From NCBI RefSeq assembly GCF_015841355.1, contig NZ_CP064908.1, positions 2,356,001-2,420,000 of the forward strand: a DNA stretch of 64,000 bases, read 5' to 3'. Shown piece after piece: positions 57,305 through 64,000 of this stretch. A program made the position numbers and the translations under genes. The notes beneath the pieces were generated by a model. The model saw nothing but the letters and a program-made list of their open reading frames with translations, did not search any database and was not told the DNA's origin. Positions within the stretch are counted from its first letter, which is position 1. Every line of letters begins with the position of its first letter. Source of the stretch: Synechococcus sp. CBW1107 (GTDB lineage Bacteria; Cyanobacteriota; Cyanobacteriia; PCC-6307; Cyanobiaceae).

Positions 57305-58630
57305 CTAGGGGCGCCGGACCTGGTGACCGATGTCTCGGCGAAAGGTCATGCCTTCGTAATACACCTGATCAAGGCCGGCGTAGGCGCTGGCGAACGCCGC
57401 ATCGAAATCCTCCTCCTGGGCGACCACCGCCAGCACCCGTCCCCCGGCGGTCACACAGGCGCCCGACTCCTCCAGGCGGCTGCCGGCATGGAAGAGCTGC
57501 CGCCGCGAAGTGGTCAGCGGCTGGGCGTGGATCACATCCCCCCGGCGCACCTCTCCGGGGTAGCCCGCGGCGGCGGCCACCACACAGGCACTGCAGCCCC
57601 CGGCAATGGTCAGTGGTGGCGCCTGCTCCAGGGCCCCACGGGCGCAGGCCAGCAGCACTGCCGCCAGTTCACCGCCCAGGAGGGGCATCAGGGTCTGGCA
57701 TTCCGGATCGCCGAAGCGGCAGTTGAACTCGATGACCCTGGCGCCGTCGTCGCTCAGCATCAGGCCTGCGTAGATCACGCCGCGGTAGTCGATGCCGCGC
57801 TGGCGCAGGGCCTTCAGGGTGGGCTCCAGCACCTCCCGGCGCACCTGCTCGAGGGCCTCGGCATCGAGCAGTGGGGCAGGGGCGTAGGCCCCCATACCGC
57901 CGGTGTTGGGTCCGGTGTCACCCTCCCCGATGCGTTTGTGATCCTGGGCCGGCGGCAGCAGCACCATCGACCGGCCGTCGGTGAGGGCGAACACCGACAC
58001 CTCAGGGCCGCTCAGCCGTTCCTCCAGCACCAGGCTGTGGCCGGCCTCACCGAACCGTCCCGCAAAGATCTCCTCGATGGCGGCGCGCGTGTCCTCGAGG
58101 CTCTCAGCCACCGTGACCCCCTTGCCGGCCGCCAGACCATCAGCCTTGACCACAAGGGGTCGCCCCTCCTGTTTCAGCACCGCCAGGGCCTCGCTGCGGC
58201 TGGAGGCAGCCCAGTAGCTGGCGGTGGGCACGCCCGCCTCCATCATCAGGGCCTTGGCCCACTGTTTGCTGGCTTCGAGCTGGGCCCCGTCGGCCCCCGG
58301 CCCGAACACCGCGAGCCCCCCGGCCCGAAGGCGGTCGGCCAGTCCTGCTGCGAGCGGACCTTCCGGGCCCACCACCACCAGAGTCACCCCAAGCTCCAGG
58401 GCTGAACGCAGCAGACCCTCCTGGTCGGACTCGCCGATGGGCAGGGCCTCACAACCCTCCAGCTGTGACGTGCCGCCATTGCCCGGAGCCACCCAGACAC
58501 GCTCCACCCCCGGACAGCGGGCCAGGGCCCAGGCCAGGGCATTTTCACGGCCGCCCGAGCCCACCACCAGCAGCCTGCGCGCGCTGGCCTCGGAGGAGTC
58601 GGGGGCTGTGGAGCGGACCGAAGCTGTCAT
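57305..58630 (-). CDS. purD: Phosphoribosylamine--glycine ligase (GAR synthetase)
   Basis: A 441-residue ATP-grasp enzyme of purine synthesis. [18 protein letters not shown] begins the biotin-carboxylase-like N-domain; [16 protein letters not shown] and [17 protein letters not shown] are in the ATP-grasp, and [12 protein letters not shown] is the PurD signature. The first 18 residues are an unconserved extension. It lies upstream of nblS on the minus strand, an adjacency typical of picocyanobacteria as far as I know. Confidence 0.96.
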   Translation of the reverse strand: MTASVRSTAPDSSEASARRLLVVGSGGRENALAWALARCPGVERVWVAPGNGGTSQLEGCEALPIGESDQEGLLRSALELGVTLVVVGPEGPLAAGLADRLRAGGLAVFGPGADGAQLEASKQWAKALMMEAGVPTASYWAASSRSEALAVLKQEGRPLVVKADGLAAGKGVTVAESLEDTRAAIEEIFAGRFGEAGHSLVLEERLSGPEVSVFALTDGRSMVLLPPAQDHKRIGEGDTGPNTGGMGAYAPAPLLDAEALEQVRREVLEPTLKALRQRGIDYRGVIYAGLMLSDDGARVIEFNCRFGDPECQTLMPLLGGELAAVLLACARGALEQAPPLTIAGGCSACVVAAAAGYPGEVRRGDVIHAQPLTTSRRQLFHAGSRLEESGACVTAGGRVLAVVAQEEDFDAAFASAYAGLDQVYYEGMTFRRDIGHQVRRP

Positions 58631-58701
58631 GGGGCCGGGGTGGCGCGGAGAGGACGTGGCCGATCGGTTCCCTTAGGTTGACCCCCGGTGGACCGCCAGC
58701 C

Positions 58702-59838
58702 GTGTCATTCCTTCTCTACTTGCCGGTGGTTCCCCCTGCACCGCCTTCCAGCCGTGACCTGGCCCGCTGGGTCGGGCGGGCGGCCGGTCTGCTGACGCTG
58801 CTGCTGGGCGTCGGCGTTTCCGGGGTCAGTCGTGCTCAGCAGCAACCGCGTCCATCGGCGCCGGTCCCGATCCCCCAGGCGCCCCCCCCAGGGTCCCCGG
58901 CCGTGCCCCTCCCGATGGACGAGAAGGCCTATGCCGCCGCCCTGGCGTCCGATCAGCTGCCGGTGCTGGAGCAGGCCTGCCAGGACGCCGCCCGGTTTGA
59001 TCTGCCCGTGCGGTTGCGCCAGCTCAAGGACCGGCTGGTGGCCCTGTACCCAGCTCCCCAGCCCCTGCCGGTGGTGCTCGCCAATGCCAATGCTCTGATC
59101 AGTTGCCTGGCGCCGGAGGCGGCCCTGTCGGTGCTTGACCGCTATGGACCGGGCCCCGGGCTCGAGCGCCAGCAGTGGCTGACCCTGCAGTGGCGGGCGG
59201 CCAATGCCGGCCTCAACCACCGGCGGGCCGCCGAGGCCCTGCGGCGGCTGGCCGACGGCGAGCGCAGCCGCCTGGAGACCATGGCGCTGCCGGTGCGGCT
59301 GCGCGACGACGGCACGCTCGACACCCGCTCGGCCCTCGACGTGCTCGCCTTCCATCTGGCAGCGATGGACCGACGCCAGGAAGCCGCTGAGGTGCTCCTG
59401 GCCGGGCGCCTGCCGGGTGTGGTGGCGGCTGAGCGGCTGAAGCTGGCGGTGGCGCTGCTGGACGAGCTTCCCCTGGCCCAGCGCAACGCCCTCATGGAGA
59501 TGGCCCTTGATCAGGCCGCCACAGGTGGGGCCTGGGGTCTGGCGGCCCAGCTGCTCGATGATCAGCAGGCCCTGCAGCGGCTCGAGGGGGGGGATCCGGA
59601 ACCGGCGCGGCAGCGGCGGTTGCGCCTCAGCCGCCGCATTGACGACACCTACGCCGAATGGCTGCTGCGGCGCGATGATCCCTCCGAGGCGGAGCGCAGC
59701 AAGGTGCTGGAGCAACGCCTGCGCTCCCCGCGCGACCCTGGAGGCCATGCCCCCTCCGCGGCACAACCGGCCAACCCGGCCCCCCAGGATCCAGTCGTCC
59801 CATCAGCCCCCGAGTCCGCCGAACCCATCACCCCATGA
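58702..59838 (+). CDS. Exported protein of unknown function, coupled to purC
   Basis: A 378-residue protein from a GTG start. A signal-like hydrophobic stretch (about 27-45, [15 protein letters not shown]) ends near SRA-QQQ, followed by a Pro-rich linker and a long alpha-helical body rich in Leu, Ala, Arg and Glu (about 75-330), with repeated [28 protein letters not shown]-type helices resembling TPR-like packing. It ends in a Pro/Ala tail. The family is unknown to me. Its stop overlaps the purC start as ATGA. Confidence 0.75.
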   Translation: MSFLLYLPVVPPAPPSSRDLARWVGRAAGLLTLLLGVGVSGVSRAQQQPRPSAPVPIPQAPPPGSPAVPLPMDEKAYAAALASDQLPVLEQACQDAARFDLPVRLRQLKDRLVALYPAPQPLPVVLANANALISCLAPEAALSVLDRYGPGPGLERQQWLTLQWRAANAGLNHRRAAEALRRLADGERSRLETMALPVRLRDDGTLDTRSALDVLAFHLAAMDRRQEAAEVLLAGRLPGVVAAERLKLAVALLDELPLAQRNALMEMALDQAATGGAWGLAAQLLDDQQALQRLEGGDPEPARQRRLRLSRRIDDTYAEWLLRRDDPSEAERSKVLEQRLRSPRDPGGHAPSAAQPANPAPQDPVVPSAPESAEPITP

Positions 59839-60590
59839 CCGCCTATCAGCTGGGCCCGCTTCTCTACGAAGGCAAGGCCAAGCGGGTTTTCCGGACCGAC
59901 CGGCCAGATCTGCTGGCCGTGGAGTTCAAGGACGAGGCCACCGCCTTCAACGCCCTCAAGAAGGCCGAACTGGCGGAGAAGGGCGCCCTGAACTGCCGCA
60001 TCTCTGCTCTGTTGTTCGAGCACCTCCAGCGCGCGGGGGTGCCCACCCACTACCTGGGGATGCAAGGCCGGCACTGGATGCTGGTGCGGCCGGTGCGGGT
60101 GATCCCGCTGGAGGTGGTGATCCGCAACGTGGCGGCCGGATCGCTGTGCAAGCAGATGCCGATCGCGCCGGGTACGCCGCTGGATCCGCCCCTGCTCGAT
60201 CTGTATTACAAGGACGATGCCTACGCGGATCCATTCCTGAGCGAAGCCCGGCTGGAGCGGCTGGCCCTGGTGACCAGCGAAGAGCGCCAGGAGCTGGAAG
60301 CCCTCGCCCGCCGGGTGAACGGGCTGCTGCTGGAGCTGTTCGCCGGCGTCGGCCTGAAGCTGGTGGACTTCAAGCTCGAGCTGGGCTTCACGGCCGAGGG
60401 CCAGCTGGTGGTGGCCGATGAGATCAGTCCGGACACCTGCCGCCTCTGGGACCTCGATGTGGACGATGACAAGGATCGGATTCTTGACAAGGATCGGTTC
60501 CGCCAGGACCTGGGCGGGGTGATCGAGGCCTATGGGGAGGTCCTCAAACGGGTCCAAGGGGTGATCCAAGGTCCCAGCCTCTACGGGTAA
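59835..60590 (+). CDS. purC: SAICAR synthetase
   Basis: A 251-residue enzyme of purine synthesis joining aspartate to [47 protein letters not shown] and [16 protein letters not shown] are diagnostic. Translationally coupled to the exported protein by a four-base overlap; the omp85 gene begins 43 bases later. Confidence 0.97.
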   Translation: MTAYQLGPLLYEGKAKRVFRTDRPDLLAVEFKDEATAFNALKKAELAEKGALNCRISALLFEHLQRAGVPTHYLGMQGRHWMLVRPVRVIPLEVVIRNVAAGSLCKQMPIAPGTPLDPPLLDLYYKDDAYADPFLSEARLERLALVTSEERQELEALARRVNGLLLELFAGVGLKLVDFKLELGFTAEGQLVVADEISPDTCRLWDLDVDDDKDRILDKDRFRQDLGGVIEAYGEVLKRVQGVIQGPSLYG

Positions 60591-60633
60591 GGTCACGGCA
60601 ATTTGCGGCCATGCCGCTTTGATTCGGAGAACC

Positions 60634-63009
60634 ATGGGTGTCATCCCCAACGCCCGCACCAGCACTGCCTTCTCCGATGTCGGGCTTCGGTCCATGCCCC
60701 TCACCGTCTGGCTGGGGCTGCCTCTGCTGGCTCTGCTGGCGGTTCTGAGTCCCCCGAGGGCCGCTGCCCAGAGCCAGCAACCGGCTGTTGAAGTGGCCCA
60801 GGCCGCTGAGCCAGTTCCCGCCACCGGTTCAGAGCCTGGAACTGCTTCAGAGCCGGGCACGGCCGCCCCGGAAGCCGGCGAAGGAACTCCTGAGGCCGGC
60901 ACTCCCGTTCCTGCACCGGCTGAGACGCCGGCGACGCCTCCCACCGGCGAGCCCCCCAGCTCGGCTAGCCCCGAAAGCCTTGCGCCGGCCAAGCCGGATG
61001 AACCGCGGGTTCTGGTCAGTGAGGTGGTGGTTCAGGGCCTCGAGGGTCACCCCGAGCGGGAGCGCCTGGAGCTGGCCGTCTACGACGCCATGGTGGTCCG
61101 GCCCGGCAGCCGGGTGACGCGCAGCGAGTTGCAGACGGATCTCTCCGCCATCTATGCCAGCGGCTGGTTCTCGGATGTGCGCATCCAGCCGGTGGATGGT
61201 CCCCTCGGGGTGCAGGTGGTGGTCATCGCCACCGCCAACCCGGTGCTGCAGAAGGTTGAGTTCGACGCCGCCAAGGTCAAGCTTCCGCCCACGGTCCTGG
61301 CGGACACCTTCGCCGCGGATTACGGCAGGACCCTCAACCTCAACACCCTGCAATCGCGCATGCAGGAGCTGCAGAAGTGGTATTCCGATCAGGGCTACTC
61401 CCTGGCGCGGGTCACCGGTCCCAACCGGGTGAGTCCTGATGGCACGGTGCTGCTCACGGTTCGAGAGGGCACCGTCGAGGGGGTGGAGGTTCAGTTCCTC
61501 AACAAGGAAGGCTCGGCCACCAACGACAAGGGCGAGCCGATCCGTGGCAAGACCAAGCCATGGGTCGTGAGCCGCGAAATCTCGATCAAGCCTGGGGAGA
61601 CCTTCAACCGCCGCAACCTCGAGGAGGACATCAAGCGCCTCTACGGCACCGGCCTGTTCGGTGACATCAAAGTGACCCTGCGGCCCGTGCCGGCCAAGCC
61701 CGGCGAAGTGGTGATCGTGCTGGGGATCGTCGAGCAGTCGTCGGGATCCCTCTCCGGCGGTCTCGGTTACAGCCAGAGCCAGGGTGTGTTCGGCCAGATT
61801 CAGCTGCAGGACAGCAATCTGCTCGGCCGGGCCTGGGACCTGGGGGTCAACTTCACCTATGGCCAGTTCGGAGGCCTCGCCGACATCTCCTTCACGGATC
61901 CCTGGATCAAAGGAGATGCGTACCGCACGGCCTTCCGCGCCCGACTGTTTCTCAGCCGCGACGTTCCCCAGATTTTCCAGAGTCAGAACAACGGCAACAT
62001 CAATACGGTCACCGACTTCTACAAAGCGCCGGGTACCAGCGTTGCGTACAACATCAACAACAACAACAACCCTGAGAGCAAAACCTTCCGCTCGGTCTCC
62101 GAAGCCGAATCACAATCTCCCGACAACAGCTGGTTTGATTACGAAGGTAACTCCGTTGCCATTCAGCGCGCTGGCGGCAATATTCAGTTCGTGCGCCCTC
62201 TCAACGGCGGTAACCCCTTCAAGCGGGCGCTCTGGAGTGTGGTGCTCGGCCTCAGTGCCCAGGAAGTCAGGCCGATCAACTTCGCCGGCTCAAGCCGACC
62301 CTTCGGCGTCAGTACCAATGATTTCAACGGCTCGGATGCTCCAGTCGACGATGTGATCTGCATCGCCTTCAACTGCGCCACCACCAATCAGTTGGTGGCC
62401 CTGCGGGTGGCGGCCACCCGCAACACCCTCAACGATCCCCGCAATCCCACATCCGGCTCCTTCCTCAGCGTCGGGACGGAGCAGTACGTCTCTGTGGGGC
62501 CAGATTCGCCCACGTTCAACCGCCTGCGCGCCAGTTACAGCTACTTCATTCCAGTCAACTGGCTGAAGTTCTACAAGGGTTGCCGGCCGAAGCCCGGTGA
62601 AACTCCCGACTGCAAGCAGACCCTGGCGTTTCAGTTCTCGGCCGGCACCAACATCGGTGATCTGCCTCCCTACGAAGCCTTCTGCCTGGGAGGTTCCAAC
62701 TCCGTGCGCGGCTATGCCGACTGCGACATGGGCGTGGGACGCAGCTTCGGGGAGGCCACGATCGAATACCGCTTCCCCCTGTTCAGCATCGTCAGCGGAG
62801 AGCTGTTTGTGGATGGCGGCACGACCTTCGGCAGCCAGTCGGGAGTGCCGGGAAGTCCGGGCACGCTGCTCGACAAGCCCGGCAGCGGCTTCTCGGTCGG
62901 CACCGGTCTGATCGTCACCACACCGGTTGGTCCGCTGCGTCTGGAGGTGGCCAGCGAGGGCTTCACCGGTGACTGGCGCTTCAACCTCGGTGTGGGCTGG
63001 AAGTTCTAG
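60634..63009 (+). CDS. Omp85/BamA-family outer membrane protein
   Basis: A 791-residue outer-membrane insertase. A signal sequence (LTVWLGLPLLALLAVLS, near residues 23-39) is followed by a Pro/Ala/Glu low-complexity linker with repeated SEPGT/EAGTP units (about 60-110). Three POTRA-like domains follow (about 125-360), then a 16-strand barrel ending FNLGVGWKF with the terminal Phe. A loop near 470-510 is Asn-rich (NINNNNNPE). GGAG lies eight bases before the ATG at 60634; a start at 60694 is an alternative. lpxC overlaps its stop. Confidence 0.93.
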   Translation: MGVIPNARTSTAFSDVGLRSMPLTVWLGLPLLALLAVLSPPRAAAQSQQPAVEVAQAAEPVPATGSEPGTASEPGTAAPEAGEGTPEAGTPVPAPAETPATPPTGEPPSSASPESLAPAKPDEPRVLVSEVVVQGLEGHPERERLELAVYDAMVVRPGSRVTRSELQTDLSAIYASGWFSDVRIQPVDGPLGVQVVVIATANPVLQKVEFDAAKVKLPPTVLADTFAADYGRTLNLNTLQSRMQELQKWYSDQGYSLARVTGPNRVSPDGTVLLTVREGTVEGVEVQFLNKEGSATNDKGEPIRGKTKPWVVSREISIKPGETFNRRNLEEDIKRLYGTGLFGDIKVTLRPVPAKPGEVVIVLGIVEQSSGSLSGGLGYSQSQGVFGQIQLQDSNLLGRAWDLGVNFTYGQFGGLADISFTDPWIKGDAYRTAFRARLFLSRDVPQIFQSQNNGNINTVTDFYKAPGTSVAYNINNNNNPESKTFRSVSEAESQSPDNSWFDYEGNSVAIQRAGGNIQFVRPLNGGNPFKRALWSVVLGLSAQEVRPINFAGSSRPFGVSTNDFNGSDAPVDDVICIAFNCATTNQLVALRVAATRNTLNDPRNPTSGSFLSVGTEQYVSVGPDSPTFNRLRASYSYFIPVNWLKFYKGCRPKPGETPDCKQTLAFQFSAGTNIGDLPPYEAFCLGGSNSVRGYADCDMGVGRSFGEATIEYRFPLFSIVSGELFVDGGTTFGSQSGVPGSPGTLLDKPGSGFSVGTGLIVTTPVGPLRLEVASEGFTGDWRFNLGVGWKF
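62056..62070 (+). repeat. (AAC)5 microsatellite in an Omp85 surface loop
   Basis: Five in-frame AAC codons encode consecutive asparagines, preceded by Asn-Ile. Slipped-strand changes here would lengthen or shorten an extracellular loop without shifting frame. Confidence 0.85.
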
Positions 63010-63860
63010 TGACCGTCTGGCCCGAGGACTACAGCCAGGCCTGGACCCTGGGGACGTCTGTCGAGCGCACAGGGGTCGGGCTGCACAGCGGCACCTCCTG
63101 TCGCGTCCGCCTGCAGCCCAGCGAACGACCCGGTTATTCGGTGGGCTGGCTGGACGCACCGGCACTGGAGGCGGTGGCCCTGCACCCGTCGCAGGTGAGC
63201 GACACCCGCCTGTGCACGGCCCTGCGGCTGGATCAGCGCCGGCTGGCCACGGTGGAGCATCTGCTGGCGGCCCTGGCCGGCACCGGCCTCTCCCATGTGG
63301 AGCTGCTGGTGGAGGGTGAGGAGATCCCCTTGCTCGACGGGTCTGCTCTGCCCTGGGTGGAGGCGATCGCCGCAGCGGGTCTGCGACACCTGGGTCCCCG
63401 GGAGCCTCTCCGGCCTCTGGACGCTCCGATCACCCTGCAGCAGGGCCAGAGCTTCGCCACGGCCCTTCCCAGTGACACGCCAAGGATCGGTGCCGCGATC
63501 GAATTCAGCCAGCCCGCCATCGGCCGCCAGGTCTACTCGCTTGAGCTCACCCCTTCCTCCTTCGTGGAGCAGATCGCGCCAGCCCGCACCTTCGGCTTCC
63601 GGGATCAGATCGATCAGCTCCGGGCCGCCGGCCTGATCCGGGGCGGAGATCTGGAGAGTGCCCTGGTCTGTGATGGGGATCACTGGCTCAATCCCCCCCT
63701 GCGGTTCCCCCAGGAACCGGTGCGCCATAAGCTCTTGGACCTGCTGGGGGACCTGGCGCTGGCGGGCTTGCCCCAGGCCCAGGTCTTCGCCTTCCGTGGA
63801 TCCCACGGGCTGCACACTGCCCTGGCAGCGGCCCTGGCCGCTCCATCCCGCTCGACCTGA
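63009..63860 (+). CDS. lpxC: UDP-3-O-acyl-N-acetylglucosamine deacetylase
   Basis: A 283-residue zinc enzyme committing lipid A synthesis. GVGLHSGTSCRVRL is the N-terminal signature; zinc ligands are His in TVEHLLAAL, and His/Asp in RHKLLDLLGD, with catalytic FRGSHGLH late. The GTG shares one base with the omp85 stop (TAGTG), so the two are coupled, and fabZ follows after six bases. This indicates a working lipid A pathway. Confidence 0.95.
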   Translation: MTVWPEDYSQAWTLGTSVERTGVGLHSGTSCRVRLQPSERPGYSVGWLDAPALEAVALHPSQVSDTRLCTALRLDQRRLATVEHLLAALAGTGLSHVELLVEGEEIPLLDGSALPWVEAIAAAGLRHLGPREPLRPLDAPITLQQGQSFATALPSDTPRIGAAIEFSQPAIGRQVYSLELTPSSFVEQIAPARTFGFRDQIDQLRAAGLIRGGDLESALVCDGDHWLNPPLRFPQEPVRHKLLDLLGDLALAGLPQAQVFAFRGSHGLHTALAAALAAPSRST

Positions 63861-63866
63861 AGCCCG

Positions 63867-64000
63867 TTGTCCGTTACTCCCGCTGGCGCTCCCCTGCTCA
63901 CCTCCGAGCAGATCCTCAACCTCCTGCCCCACCGTTATCCCTTCGCGCTCGTGGACCGCGTGATCGAGTACGAACCAGGTAAGCGAGCTGTTGCCCTCAA
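63867..64000 (+). CDS. fabZ: 3-hydroxyacyl-[acyl carrier protein] dehydratase, N-terminal part (runs off window)
   Basis: The first 44 codons of FabZ: a TTG start six bases after lpxC, then [42 protein letters not shown] is the conserved FabZ opening, and its His is the catalytic residue. The order omp85-lpxC-fabZ is the usual start of a lipid A cluster, with lpxA expected beyond the window. Confidence 0.93.
   Translation, partial: MSVTPAGAPLLTSEQILNLLPHRYPFALVDRVIEYEPGKRAVAL

Overview
The window is about 64 kb of GC-rich, gene-dense chromosome from a unicellular cyanobacterium. kaiABC, psbV, petF, ftrV, nblS, the ycf65 ribosomal protein and a PSII S4-domain protein establish cyanobacterium. 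The linkage rpmA-rplU / kaiABC / nblS / purD and the many coupled short operons suggest the Synechococcus/Cyanobium (picocyanobacterial) lineage; the genus is an inference. I see no insertion sequence, prophage or CRISPR array, and one tRNA.

Layout. 1-5.3 kb: end of the ATP synthase operon atpH-atpA-atpG, then a 2OG-Fe(II) oxygenase-like gene, an FdC2-like ferredoxin, a 64-residue protein and a DUF3326 gene. 5.2-11.1 kb (minus): a coupled operon CNNM/CorC-like membrane protein, DUF697-type GTPase, nadD, nadE, ald. 11.1-13.8 kb: pepP, a HAD hydrolase and ycf65. 13.9-21.8 kb: the most interesting region, a six-gene minus-strand operon (small membrane protein, FHA protein, atypical Ser/Thr kinase with zinc ribbon, vWA protein, PP2C phosphatase, IMS/ARC6-like membrane protein) divergent from a class A penicillin-binding protein with an N-terminal FHA domain. 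21.8-25.6 kb: atpB-atpC (ATP synthase beta and epsilon), a TalC-like aldolase and a polytopic membrane protein. 25.7-28 kb: groES-groEL with a CIRCE operator and terminators.

28-43.1 kb: housekeeping genes (msrB, secG, gpmI, pyrR, ftrV, a TPR-like membrane protein, an Hsp70-like protein, rpoZ, DUF1818 and DUF2811 proteins, membrane proteins, an EVE protein, murD, tRNA-Val, PSII S4 protein, serA, prmA). The only gap over 300 bases, 34731-35073, holds DnaA-box-like nonamers and a hairpin. 43.2-51.7 kb: petF, a Cys-rich protein, psbV, rnz, a SpoIID/LytB protein, nagB, a YebC regulator, truB, a queuosine-precursor transporter, a methyltransferase and rpmA. 51.8-57.3 kb: rplU, the clock genes kaiA-kaiB-kaiC (with visibly lower-GC coding sequence) and the sensor kinase nblS. 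57.3-64 kb: purD, a secreted protein, purC, an Omp85/BamA protein, lpxC and the start of fabZ.

How it fits together: energy conversion, photosynthetic electron transfer, envelope biogenesis and the circadian/light-stress regulators sit side by side. The candidate undescribed system is the FHA/kinase/PP2C/vWA operon. It resembles the TerY-phosphatase-kinase triads described in bacterial stress systems, but here it is paired with an FHA-tagged peptidoglycan synthase. I infer a phosphorylation-controlled envelope or division complex. Start codons were chosen from overlaps, ribosome-binding sites and family length; alternatives are given where they matter.
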